This document shows positions 42,369 through 51,716 of a stretch of DNA of 64,000 nt, one piece after another (position 1 is the stretch's first letter; every line of letters begins with the position of its first letter). This DNA is from Micromonospora_H sonneratiae (GTDB lineage Bacteria > Actinomycetota > Actinomycetes > Mycobacteriales > Micromonosporaceae). The DNA lies in contig NZ_JBHTMP010000017.1 of assembly GCF_042679305.1 (NCBI RefSeq), positions 1-64,000 of the forward strand, written 5' to 3'. A program made the translations under genes and the position numbers. The notes beneath the pieces were generated by a model. The model saw only the letters and a program-made list of their open reading frames with translations, had not been told where the DNA came from and searched no databases.

Positions 42369-43715
42369 TCAGGCCCGGTCGTCGGGGCGGTCCCGGCGGG
42401 CGGTGGAGATCCACTGCTCGCCGAGCGGGACCGGTCCCTCGTCCAGCGGGGCGGTGACCGGGGCCGGCGGATGGATGGGTGGCTCGTCCAGGGCCTGTAG
42501 CGACGGCAGGGGAATGGCCACCAGCGCGACGACGAGCAGCGCCACGGCCAGGACCAGGAAGGCCGGCCGTACGCCGAGCCACTCCACGAGTGGTCCGGCC
42601 AGCAGATATCCGGCTGGCCCGGCGGCGTACGCGGACGAGGTCATCACCCCTACGACGCGCCCGCGCAGGTGCTCCGGCGTACGGGTCTGCATCGCGTAGT
42701 TGGCCAGCGGGTTGATCGGGCCGTACATCAGCCCGGTCGCCGCGGCCAGGGCGATCATCGCCGGGTACGGCGGCAGCGCGGCCAGCCCGACCAGGGCGAT
42801 GCCGGTGCCGACCAGGGCGATCACGAACGCGGTACGGCGACGGATCCGGTGTCCCAGGCCACCGAAGAGGAGCGCCCCGACGATTCCGCCGGCGCTCATC
42901 GCCATCACGATGGTGCCCAGTCGGGACGGCGCACCCTGGGCGACGAAGTACGCCGGCAGGATGACGCCCTCCGACGGTAGGTAGAGCGCCACGAGTGCCA
43001 TGGTCAGCAGGGCGATGGTTCGCAGCAGGCGGTCCCGCCAGACGAAGGTCAGGCCCTCGACGGTGCCGTGCCAGATGCCCGCTGGCCGGGTCTCGGGCCG
43101 TCCCGCCCCGGGCAGCCGTACTGCCGCGATCAGCAGCATGGAGAGTACGAAGCCGGCGGCGGTCACCCAGAGGGTGCGTTCCGGGCCGAAGGCGGCGATG
43201 AGTACGCCACCGACGCCGGGGCCGACGAGGAAGGCGACACCCCACATCGCCTCGTGGACGCTGTTGGCCCGGTCGATCCGCCAGCGTGCCGCCGCGGCGG
43301 CGGCCGGCAGCATGGTCTCCCGTGCGGTGAGCCCGGCCGGGTCGAAGACCGCGCCGAGCACGGCCAGTACGACGATGGCGGCGATGTTCAGCCCGAGGGT
43401 GGCGTCCAGGATCGGGATCGCCGCGACCGAGGCGGCCGACAGGGCGTCGGAGACGATCGAGGTCCGCCGCCGACCGAGCAGGTCGACCACGGTCCCGGAG
43501 AGCAGACTGGAGACCAGCAGTGGCAGGGCGGTGGCCGCCGCGACGATACCGGCGGCGGTCGGGCTGCCGGTGCGTTCCAGGACCAGCCAGGGCAGCGCGA
43601 CGGTGGCCACCCCGTTTCCGGTGCCGGAGAGCAGCGTCGCCGCCTCGACCAGCAGGAGCGGGCCCAGGCGGCGGGCGGGCGGTCCAGGGGTCGCCGGCGG
43701 CCGGCGGCTGGCCAT
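42369..43715 (-). CDS. Major facilitator superfamily transporter, probable drug exporter
   Basis: 448 aa from ATG 43715 (AAGGAG upstream), about 12 membrane helices. MFS loop motifs are seen: LLSGTVVDLLGRRRTSIVSD between helices 2 and 3, and GALLFGGLGHRIRRR near the middle. Arrangement resembles the MFS_3/enterobactin-exporter-like group of 12-helix exporters. The C-terminus is a 45-residue Pro-rich polar tail (HPPAPVTAPLDEGPVPLGEQW). Substrate unknown. It faces purD tail to tail and diverges from the flotillin operon. Confidence 0.85.
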   Translation of the reverse strand: MASRRPPATPGPPARRLGPLLLVEAATLLSGTGNGVATVALPWLVLERTGSPTAAGIVAAATALPLLVSSLLSGTVVDLLGRRRTSIVSDALSAASVAAIPILDATLGLNIAAIVVLAVLGAVFDPAGLTARETMLPAAAAAARWRIDRANSVHEAMWGVAFLVGPGVGGVLIAAFGPERTLWVTAAGFVLSMLLIAAVRLPGAGRPETRPAGIWHGTVEGLTFVWRDRLLRTIALLTMALVALYLPSEGVILPAYFVAQGAPSRLGTIVMAMSAGGIVGALLFGGLGHRIRRRTAFVIALVGTGIALVGLAALPPYPAMIALAAATGLMYGPINPLANYAMQTRTPEHLRGRVVGVMTSSAYAAGPAGYLLAGPLVEWLGVRPAFLVLAVALLVVALVAIPLPSLQALDEPPIHPPAPVTAPLDEGPVPLGEQWISTARRDRPDDRA

Positions 43716-43901
43716 CGGGCATCTCTCCTTCGACTTGTCGGCCACGGGGACGGACTTCTCGTCCACCGGGACCCGGCTCAGCAGCGGACGGGCGCGATTG
43801 ACAGAGCATGTCATGATCGCCGTGCCGATGCGGATGAGAAACGGTTTCACCTGCTCCGAGTGGGTGCGCCGGGGGCGGGTAGCTGGGAGGGCGACGGTTC
43901 G

Positions 43902-44546
43902 ATGGGTGGGTTCGCCAGCGCGGTGCTCGACTTCCCGACCGTCGTCTTCACGTTCCTGCTGGTGGTCGTCATCGGCTATTGGCTGCTCGTGCTGGTCGGC
44001 GTGGTCGACCTCGACGGTGACGCCGAAGCCGGCGGATCGGTGAACCTTCTGGCCGGGCTCGGGCTCGGCGGGCTTCCGGCCACAGTGGTCCTGTCACTTC
44101 TGATCGCGGTGGCGTGGTTCGTCAGCCTCGTCGGCACCGTGCTGCTCGACATACTCCTCGGGCTGACCGGACTCGTCCTGGTCGTGCTCTCGGTTTTCGT
44201 GCTGGTGGTGGCGCTGGTCTGCGCCTGGTCGGTCACCCGGTTGCTGGTGATACCGCTGCGCCACCTGTTCCCGTCCAGCGCGGGCCCTTCCCGTACCGCC
44301 TTTGTCGGCAGGTTCTGTGTCATCCGTACCGGTCGGGTGACGGTCGACTTCGGCCAGGCCGAGGTGACGGCGGAGGACGGGTCGTCCGCTGTCGTCCAGG
44401 TGCGGCAGACCGGCGACGAATCCCTTGGTGCTGGCAGCACCGCCCTCATCTACGACTACGACGCTGACGGCGAGTTCTTCTGGGTCACGGCCATCGACGC
44501 CGAACTCCGCCCGGGCCACTCGCCCCATCGACCGAAGGAAATTTGA
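43902..44546 (+). CDS. YqiJ-like membrane protein with OB-fold domain
   Basis: 214 aa from ATG 43902 (GGGAGGG upstream). Three or so membrane segments (VVFTFLLVVVIGYWLLVLVGVV, TVVLSLLIAVAWFVSLVG, LLGLTGLVLVVLSVFVLVVALV) are followed by an NfeD-like OB fold (FVGRFCVIRTGRVTVDFGQAEV through ALIYDYDADGEFFWV). This is the architecture of E. coli YqiJ, which pairs with the flotillin YqiK. The stop overlaps the flotillin start (TGATG). It probably anchors or regulates the flotillin assembly. The frame is open far upstream, but that region reads as the opposite strand of the MFS gene. Confidence 0.85.
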   Translation: MGGFASAVLDFPTVVFTFLLVVVIGYWLLVLVGVVDLDGDAEAGGSVNLLAGLGLGGLPATVVLSLLIAVAWFVSLVGTVLLDILLGLTGLVLVVLSVFVLVVALVCAWSVTRLLVIPLRHLFPSSAGPSRTAFVGRFCVIRTGRVTVDFGQAEVTAEDGSSAVVQVRQTGDESLGAGSTALIYDYDADGEFFWVTAIDAELRPGHSPHRPKEI

Positions 44547-46555
44547 TGGAAGTAATCACCACCGGGCTCGGCGTTCTGTTGGGTGTCATCCTTCTTGTCG
44601 TCATCTGCATCATGTTCATCGTCAGCCGACTGTTCCGGAAGGTGGAGCAGGGCAAGGCCCTGATCATCTCCAAGGTCCGGCGGGTCGACGTGACGTTCAC
44701 CGGCGCGGTGGTCCTGCCGGTGCTGCACAAGGCCGAGATCATGGACATCTCGGTGAAGACCATCGACATCGAGCGGACCGGCAACGAGGGCCTGATCTGC
44801 CGGGACAACATCCGGGCCGACATCCGGATCACCTTCTTCGTGCGGGTCAACAAGACCACCGAGGACGTGGTCAAGGTGGCTCAGGCGATCGGTACGGCCC
44901 GGGCCAGTGACCGGGAGACCCTGCAGGAGCTGTTCAACGCGAAGTTCTCCGAGGCGCTGAAGACGGTCGGTAAGCAGCTGGACTTCGTCGACCTCTACAC
45001 CAAGCGGGACGAGTTCCGCGACCGGATCATCCAGGTCATCGGCACCGACCTCAACGGTTACAGCCTTGAGGACGCCGCCATCGACTTCCTGGAGCAGACC
45101 CCGCTGGCCCAGCTCGACGCCGCCAACATCCTGGACGCGCAGGGCATTCGCAAGATCACTGAGCTGACCGCGATCGAGCACGTCCGTACCAACGAGTTCC
45201 AGCGCAACGAACAGAAGGAGATCACCCGCCAGAACGTCGACGCCCGGGAGGCCATCCTGGAGCTGGAACGCCGGCAGGCCGACGCCGAGATCAAGCAGCG
45301 CCGCGAGATCGAGACGATGCGGGCCAGGGAAGAAGCGGAGATTTCCCGGGTACGGGCCGAGGAGCGGCTCAAGGCCGAGTCGGCCGGTATCCGTACCGAC
45401 GAGCAGCTCGGCGTCCAGCAGGAGAACCTGGCCCGGGAGATCGCCGTCGCGGAGAAGAACCGGGAACGGGTCATCGCGATCGAGACCGAGCGGATCGAGA
45501 AGGACCGGCTGCTGGAGGTCATCGCCCGGCAGCGGGAGACCGAACTCTCCACCATCGCCAAGGACAAGGAGGTGGAGGCGGAGAAGCGGTCCATCGCCGA
45601 GGTGGTCCGGGAGCGGATCGCGGTGGAGAAGACGGTCGCCGAGCAGGAGGAGAACATCAAGCGCCTGCGGGTGGTCGAGGAGGCCGAGCGGACCCGGCAG
45701 GCGGTGGTGATCCAGGCCGAGGCGGAGGCGCAGGAGAACCTGGTCAAGGACATCAAGGCCGCCGAGGCGGCCGAGCAGGCGGCCAAGCACCGGGCCCGGG
45801 AGCAGATGGTGCTGGCCGAGGCCCGCCAGCAGGCGGCCGAGTTGGAGACCCGGGCGAAGATCCGGCTGGCCGAGGGCCTACAGGCCGAGGCGGCTGCCGC
45901 AGGCCTGGCCGAGGTGCAGGTACGCGAGCGGGGTGCCGAGGCGATCGAGCGGGTCGGCCGGGCCGAGGCGATCGTCGAGCGGGAGAAGGCGCTGGCGGTG
46001 GCCGAGGCGGTACGGGAGAAGCTCAAGGGCGAGGCCGAGGGTCTGACCGAGAAGGCAGCCGCGATGGCGGCCCTCGACGACGCGACCCGTGACCACGAGG
46101 AGTACCGCCTGCGGTTGGAGGCGGAGAAGGAGATCCGCCTGGCCGGCATCGACGTGCAGCGGCAGGTCGCCGAGGCGCAGGCCAAGGTGGTGGCGGCCGG
46201 CCTGGAGAAGGCCAACATCGACATCGTCGGTGGCGACACGGTCTTCTTCGACCGGCTGATGGGCTCGATCACGCTCGGCAAGAGCGTCGACGGTTTCGTC
46301 CAGCACTCCGACGTCGCCCAGACCCTGGCGCGGCCGTGGCTGGACGGATCCTCGAACTTCACCGACGACCTGGGCAAACTGCTCGGCGCGCTGAACACCG
46401 CCGACGTGCAGAACCTCACCGTCTCCGCGTTCCTGATGCAGCAGATCAAGGCCGGTGGGTCGAACGCGGACAAGCTGCGGGAGCTGCTGACCGCCGCGCA
46501 GCGCCTCGGTGTGGCGGAGGCGCCGGTGGCCGCCCTCACCGGCGCGAAGAAGTGA
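44546..46555 (+). CDS. Flotillin/SPFH protein (YqiK-like)
   Basis: 669 aa. An N-terminal membrane helix (GLGVLLGVILLVVICIMFIV) leads to an SPFH domain (KVEQGKALIISKVRRVDVTF, MDISVKTIDIERTGNEGL). A long Glu/Ala/Arg-rich coiled coil covers about residues 200-540. A C-terminal globular segment follows (DTVFFDRLMGSITLGKSVDGFVQ). Flotillins build membrane microdomains and scaffold partner proteins. It is coupled to the YqiJ-like gene by a TGATG overlap and to the giant AAA gene by only 7 bp, so all three likely form one complex. Confidence 0.92.
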   Translation: MEVITTGLGVLLGVILLVVICIMFIVSRLFRKVEQGKALIISKVRRVDVTFTGAVVLPVLHKAEIMDISVKTIDIERTGNEGLICRDNIRADIRITFFVRVNKTTEDVVKVAQAIGTARASDRETLQELFNAKFSEALKTVGKQLDFVDLYTKRDEFRDRIIQVIGTDLNGYSLEDAAIDFLEQTPLAQLDAANILDAQGIRKITELTAIEHVRTNEFQRNEQKEITRQNVDAREAILELERRQADAEIKQRREIETMRAREEAEISRVRAEERLKAESAGIRTDEQLGVQQENLAREIAVAEKNRERVIAIETERIEKDRLLEVIARQRETELSTIAKDKEVEAEKRSIAEVVRERIAVEKTVAEQEENIKRLRVVEEAERTRQAVVIQAEAEAQENLVKDIKAAEAAEQAAKHRAREQMVLAEARQQAAELETRAKIRLAEGLQAEAAAAGLAEVQVRERGAEAIERVGRAEAIVEREKALAVAEAVREKLKGEAEGLTEKAAAMAALDDATRDHEEYRLRLEAEKEIRLAGIDVQRQVAEAQAKVVAAGLEKANIDIVGGDTVFFDRLMGSITLGKSVDGFVQHSDVAQTLARPWLDGSSNFTDDLGKLLGALNTADVQNLTVSAFLMQQIKAGGSNADKLRELLTAAQRLGVAEAPVAALTGAKK

Positions 46556-46562
46556 CGCCCGG

Positions 46563-49500
46563 GTGGCTGAGTTCGTGACCGGGTCCACCACCGTCGAATC
46601 GGGCGACCAGAACCGGACCGCCGACCAGGCGGGGATGGACGCCGGCACCTACGACGTACTCCGGAACCGGCTGGCGGAACGCGCCACGGAGCTGGCCCGC
46701 CGGGCCGAGCAGCTCAACGCCCGACGGCTGGACGTCTTCGGCGGCACCGAGCTGCGGCTGCTCGGCACCGAGCGGATCCGTACGCAGCACAACTGCGTAC
46801 CCCGCGACATCGTGTCGGTCGGCGGGCTGATGCTGTTCGGCTACAACGTGTTCATCGGGCTGAAGCCCGAGACGACGGTGGACGACGTCTTCTCGCTGCA
46901 CCGGTTCACCCGCGAGGCGGCCCCGGACACCGGCGGCGGGGAGGTCTTCCGGTTCGCCGAGGTGGACCCGGTCGAGCTTCCCGAACTGCTACGTGACCAG
47001 CAGTTCGAGCGCGACTTCGGCGAACTCTACCGGTACTACCGGGAGACCCGGCTGCTGCAACTACGGCGGACCGACGGCCGGCTGCTGGCCATCTTCCAGA
47101 CCGGTCCGCGTACCGAGGACATCCGGGTCCTGCGCTGGCGGGTCGACGCCGACGGGACGATCGGCTACCTCGACAACCGGGGCGAGCGCGACCACGTGTT
47201 CCCGCCCGCGCACGACTTCGAGTGGATCGAGACCACTCGTGAGGACCACGTGCTCGGTCGGCACCCGCACATCTCGATCCGGGGCGAGGTGTTCGTCGAG
47301 ACGGTCGGCGGCAACCTCACCGTGAAGATCGAGAACAACACGGAGACCGGCGAGGGCATCTACGGCGAGCCGGTGGACGAGCCGCTACAGAGCCTGGCCG
47401 ACGCCGACATCCACTACGCCGTCGTCGGTCCGCTGATCCTGCTCCGGATCCGGCCGTACAAGGAGACCGAGTGGCGGCACCTGGTCTTCAACACGACCAC
47501 CAAGACGGTCGTACGTCTGGACGGCATCGGACAGGCCTGTCAGCGGTTGCCGGAGGACCACGGGATCATCTTCCCCGGGGGCTACTACCTGGCCACCGGG
47601 GTCAGCCGGACCTTCGACACGGTGGTCGACGACCTCGAGTTCGAGCGGGTCATCCGGTCCACCAACGGGGAGGACGTGCTCTACGTCTTCCATGCCCGCA
47701 AGGACGGTCGCAGCCTGCTGCTGCCGTACAACGTGATCCGTAAGGAGGTCGCCACCCCGGTTCCCTGCCACGGCTACTCGCTCTTCGACGACGGCACGCT
47801 GGTGGTGTTCCGGGCGACCTCCGAGGAGCCGACCCGGGTCCACCCGATGCAGATCTGGCAGACCCCGTACCTGTCCGACACCTACTCCGCCGCCCAGCCG
47901 GTCGGCAGTGGTCCGTTGGAGCGGGTCGGTAACGCAGACCTGGTACGCGGCATCTCGGACTGCCTGTCGGTGGCCCGGATGGTGGGCGAGATGACCCCGG
48001 CGGTCGGGGTGTTCGAGGCACTGATCGCCGGGTGCACCCGGGCCTTCGACCACTACCACTGGCTCGGCGACCCGGAACTGGACGACCTGGGCGGGCCGCT
48101 GGCCGAGGTCCGGGCGATCGCGCAGCAGGTCCTGGACGAGTTCGAGAAGGTCCAGTCGCTCACCGCACAGGCAGCGGCGACCCTGGAGGAAACCGCCGCC
48201 CGGATCGCCTCCCTGGTCCGCCGGGTACGCGGCGAAGCGCCGCTGACCGCCGACGACTGGGTACGCCAACTCGCCGGGCTGCGTCAGGCGCAGGGCCAGT
48301 TGGTGACCCTGCGTGAGCTGCGGTACGTCGACGCGGCCCGGATCGACCGGCTGGCCGCCGAACTGGCCGAGGAGTTGACCGCCGCCGCCCAGCGTGCGGT
48401 CCGGTTCCTCCAGCAGGAGGACGCCTTCGCCGACTACCACGTCGAGGTCGACCGGTTGGCCACGGCCGCCGGCGCGATCAGCACCGTGGCCGAGGCCGGG
48501 CCGGTCCGGGACCGGCTGGCCGAACAGGCCGAAGGGCTACAGATCGTCACCGAGGTGGTGGGCAGCCTCGACATCGCCGACGCGACCGTACGGACCGGCA
48601 TCCTGGAGCAGGTCGCCGAGGTGCTGGGCGGGGTCAACCGGGTCCGGGCCACGTTGGACGGCCGTCGGGCGCAACTGCTGGCGGCAGAGGGGCGGGCCGG
48701 CTTCGCCGCCGAGTTCGCCCTGCTCGGGCAGGCGGTCACGGGTGCGCTGGCGGTGAGCGACACCGCCGAGAAGTGCGACGAGCAGCTGGGCCGGCTGCTG
48801 CTCCAGGTGGAGAACCTGGAGTCCCGCTTCGGCGAGTTCGACGACTTCCTCGCCGAGTTGGCGACCAGACGTACCGACATCTACGAGGCGTTCTCGTCGC
48901 GCAAGCAGGCACTGCTCGACGAGCGGGCGCGCCGGGCCGACCGGCTGGTGTCCTCGGCCGAGCGGATCCTGGTCAGCGTACGGCGTCGGGTCGGCGGGCT
49001 GCGTTCCCTCGACGAGGTGAACACCTACTTCGCCTCCGACCCGATGGTCACCAAGCTGCGCGGGGTGGCCGACGAGCTGCGTACCCTGGGCGACCAGGTG
49101 CGGGCCGACGAGCTGGAGGGGCAGGTCAAGGCCGCTCGCCAGGAGGCCGGCCGGACGCTGCGTGACCGGATCGACCTCTACCGCGACGGTGGTGACACGA
49201 TCCGGTTGGGCCGGCACGCCTTCGCCGTCAACACCCAGTCGATCGACGTGACCCTGGTTCCGCACGACGGGCGGATGATGGTCGCCATCACCGGCACCGA
49301 CTACCGCGCACCGGTACGGGACGAGGCGTTCGAGCAGACCCGGGCGTTCTGGGACCAGTTGCTGGTCTCCGAGTCCGCCGAGGTGTCCCGGGCGGAGTAC
49401 CTGGCCACGTCGATCCTGGCCGAGGCGGAAGCCGGCACGTCGGGACTGACCCTCGACCTGCTGCACGAGACGGCGGTCGGCCCGGCCGGGTTGCGCGACC

Positions 49501-51701
49501 TGGTCCGCCGCGCGGCGGAGGGGCGGTACGACGAGGGCTACGAGCGGGGTGTGCACGATCACGACGCGGCCCTGATCCTCGATGCCCTGCTGCGTCTGCA
49601 CACCGCGGCCGGGCTGCTGCGTTATCCGCCCGGGGCGCGGGCCGCCGCCCAGCTCTTCTGGGCGTACGGCACCGGGGACACGGCCCGGGCCGGGTGGTCG
49701 AGACGGGCCGCTTCCCTGGGCCGGGCCCGTGCCCGGTTCGGCCGTACGGCCGCCGTCGGTGAACTGTGCGCGGAACTGGCCGACGCGGCTACCGCGTACC
49801 TGCGCGAGGTCGGCCTCGACGACCAGTTGACCGCCGTCGACCTGGCCGGGGAGTACCTGTTCGAGGAGCTGGCGCGGGAATCGTCGGCCGGCATGGCTGC
49901 CGGGACGCCACGCGGGTTCGTGACCGGGGCCGGGGCGCGGACGCTGCTCGACCGGTTCCGTCGGACGCTGGGCGGGCCGCAGTCCAGGTCGACCAAGGAG
50001 TTCGACGACGACCTGCGGGCGCTCGGTGACGACCTTGCCGCCCGGCACCAGTTGGTCGTCGCCTGGCTGGAGGCCTACCTGGGCACCGTCCCGGCCGGCG
50101 CTGCCGCCGACCCGGGAGCCGGTGTCGCTGCTGATCCGGGAGCTGGCGTCGCCGCCGATCCGGGCGGTCTCTCCGCGTACGACCTGCCGGAGGCGGTCGC
50201 CATCGAGCTGTGCGGTGCCAGCCTGCCCCGGTACGAGTCGGCAGCCAACCTGTCGACGGAGGTGGGTGGGCTGTTGGCCACCCATCGGCGCATCGTCGGG
50301 TCGAACCTGACGCTGCGACTCGACGAGACCCTGGCCCGGACCCGACGGTTCCGCAACGAGCAGGTGCCGGCCTACCGGGCCTACCAGCAGCGCCGTAACG
50401 AACTGGTGGCCCGCGAACGGCAGCGGTTGCGGCTGGAGGAGCACCAGCCGAAGGTGATGAGCGCCTTCGTCCGTAACCGGCTGCTGGACGAGGTCTACCT
50501 GCCGTTGATCGGTGACAACCTGGCCCGGCAACTCGGCGCGGTGGGTGACGGCAAGCGGGTGGACCAGATGGGTCTGCTCCTGCTGATCTCGCCACCCGGC
50601 TACGGCAAGACGACCCTGATGGAGTACGTCGCCAGCCGGCTCGGCCTGGTGTTCGTCAAGGTCAACGGTCCGGCACTGGGCTCGGCCGTCACCTCGCTGG
50701 ATCCGGCCGAGGCGCCCAACGCGACCGCCCGCCAGGAGGTCGAGAAGATCTCGTTCGCGCTGGAGGCGGGCAGCAACGTGCTGCTCTACCTGGACGACAT
50801 CCAGCACACCTCGCCCGAGCTGTTGCAGAAGTTCATCTCGCTGTGCGACGGGCAGCGTCGGATGGAGGGGGTGTGGGACGGCCGCACCCGCACGTACGAC
50901 CTGCGGGGCAAGCGGTTCGCCGTGTGCATGGCCGGCAACCCGTACACCGAGTCGGGGCAGCGCTTCCGGGTGCCGGACATGCTGGCCAACCGGGCCGACG
51001 TGTGGAATCTCGGTGACGTGCTCGCCGGGCGGGACGAGATCTTCGCGTTGAGCTACGTCGAGAACGCGCTCACCGCCAACCAGGTGCTGGCCCCGCTGTC
51101 CACGAGGGAACGCGGCGACGTGGAGCTGCTGGTCCGGCTGGCCCGGGGCGACGAGACGGTACGGGCGGACCAGTTGAGTCACCCGTACTCGCCGGTCGAG
51201 TTGGAGCAGATCGTCTCCGTACTGCGCAAGCTGCTGCGGGTCCAGCAGGTGGTGCTGACCAACAACCAGGCGTACATCGCGTCGGCCGCGCAGTCGGACG
51301 CGTCCCGTACCGAACCGCCGTTCCAGTTGCAGGGCTCCTACCGGAACATGAACAAGCTGGCGGAGCGGATCGTCCCGGTGATGAACGACGAGGAACTCGA
51401 GATGGTGATCGACGACCACTACCGGGGCGAGGCGCAGACCCTGGCCTCGGGGGCCGAGGCGAACCTGCTCAAGCTGGCTGAGTTGCGTGGCCGGCTCACC
51501 GCCGAGCAGGCCCGCAGGTGGGCCGAGGTGAAGGCCGGTTACCTGCGGGCCCGGGCGCTCGGCGGGGACCGGGACGATCCGGTGAGTCGTGCGGTCGGGG
51601 CACTCGGCCTGTTGGCCGACCGGGTCGGCGACGTGGAGTCGGCGATCCAGCAGGTGGGTGCCGGGGTACGCCGGGTCGAGGTGGGCGGAGCGGCCGGGTG
51701 A
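46563..51701 (+). CDS. Giant AAA ATPase of the flotillin operon ('DNA repair ATPase' family)
   Basis: 1712 aa from GTG 46563; ATG 46635 (AGGCGGGG upstream) is an equally possible start. The N-terminal 450 residues are beta-rich and contain a conserved-looking RIRTQHNCVPRDIVSVGG segment. Long helical stretches occupy the middle (about 450-1150). The ATPase is near the C-terminus: Walker A SPPGYGKTT at 1343-1351 and Walker B LLYLDDIQH at 1407-1415, with a probable sensor segment VCMAGNPYTESG. A three-copy VAADPGAG repeat (about 1181-1201) forms a linker. Databases name this family DNA repair ATPase, but I see no nuclease or DNA-binding motif. Location beside YqiJ/YqiK suggests a membrane-associated remodeller. 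Confidence 0.85.
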   Translation: MAEFVTGSTTVESGDQNRTADQAGMDAGTYDVLRNRLAERATELARRAEQLNARRLDVFGGTELRLLGTERIRTQHNCVPRDIVSVGGLMLFGYNVFIGLKPETTVDDVFSLHRFTREAAPDTGGGEVFRFAEVDPVELPELLRDQQFERDFGELYRYYRETRLLQLRRTDGRLLAIFQTGPRTEDIRVLRWRVDADGTIGYLDNRGERDHVFPPAHDFEWIETTREDHVLGRHPHISIRGEVFVETVGGNLTVKIENNTETGEGIYGEPVDEPLQSLADADIHYAVVGPLILLRIRPYKETEWRHLVFNTTTKTVVRLDGIGQACQRLPEDHGIIFPGGYYLATGVSRTFDTVVDDLEFERVIRSTNGEDVLYVFHARKDGRSLLLPYNVIRKEVATPVPCHGYSLFDDGTLVVFRATSEEPTRVHPMQIWQTPYLSDTYSAAQPVGSGPLERVGNADLVRGISDCLSVARMVGEMTPAVGVFEALIAGCTRAFDHYHWLGDPELDDLGGPLAEVRAIAQQVLDEFEKVQSLTAQAAATLEETAARIASLVRRVRGEAPLTADDWVRQLAGLRQAQGQLVTLRELRYVDAARIDRLAAELAEELTAAAQRAVRFLQQEDAFADYHVEVDRLATAAGAISTVAEAGPVRDRLAEQAEGLQIVTEVVGSLDIADATVRTGILEQVAEVLGGVNRVRATLDGRRAQLLAAEGRAGFAAEFALLGQAVTGALAVSDTAEKCDEQLGRLLLQVENLESRFGEFDDFLAELATRRTDIYEAFSSRKQALLDERARRADRLVSSAERILVSVRRRVGGLRSLDEVNTYFASDPMVTKLRGVADELRTLGDQVRADELEGQVKAARQEAGRTLRDRIDLYRDGGDTIRLGRHAFAVNTQSIDVTLVPHDGRMMVAITGTDYRAPVRDEAFEQTRAFWDQLLVSESAEVSRAEYLATSILAEAEAGTSGLTLDLLHETAVGPAGLRDLVRRAAEGRYDEGYERGVHDHDAALILDALLRLHTAAGLLRYPPGARAAAQLFWAYGTGDTARAGWSRRAASLGRARARFGRTAAVGELCAELADAATAYLREVGLDDQLTAVDLAGEYLFEELARESSAGMAAGTPRGFVTGAGARTLLDRFRRTLGGPQSRSTKEFDDDLRALGDDLAARHQLVVAWLEAYLGTVPAGAAADPGAGVAADPGAGVAADPGGLSAYDLPEAVAIELCGASLPRYESAANLSTEVGGLLATHRRIVGSNLTLRLDETLARTRRFRNEQVPAYRAYQQRRNELVARERQRLRLEEHQPKVMSAFVRNRLLDEVYLPLIGDNLARQLGAVGDGKRVDQMGLLLLISPPGYGKTTLMEYVASRLGLVFVKVNGPALGSAVTSLDPAEAPNATARQEVEKISFALEAGSNVLLYLDDIQHTSPELLQKFISLCDGQRRMEGVWDGRTRTYDLRGKRFAVCMAGNPYTESGQRFRVPDMLANRADVWNLGDVLAGRDEIFALSYVENALTANQVLAPLSTRERGDVELLVRLARGDETVRADQLSHPYSPVELEQIVSVLRKLLRVQQVVLTNNQAYIASAAQSDASRTEPPFQLQGSYRNMNKLAERIVPVMNDEELEMVIDDHYRGEAQTLASGAEANLLKLAELRGRLTAEQARRWAEVKAGYLRARALGGDRDDPVSRAVGALGLLADRVGDVESAIQQVGAGVRRVEVGGAAG

Positions 51702-51716
51702 ACCCGCATGCCCGGG

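Noticed and set aside
43068..43901. Long N-terminal extension of the YqiJ-like protein
   Set aside because: It overlaps the MFS gene on the other strand and lacks sense; ATG 43902 has a good ribosome site.
48537..51419. 960-codon minus-strand frame inside the giant ATPase gene
   Set aside because: Composition is the reverse-strand echo of the ATPase; no motif.
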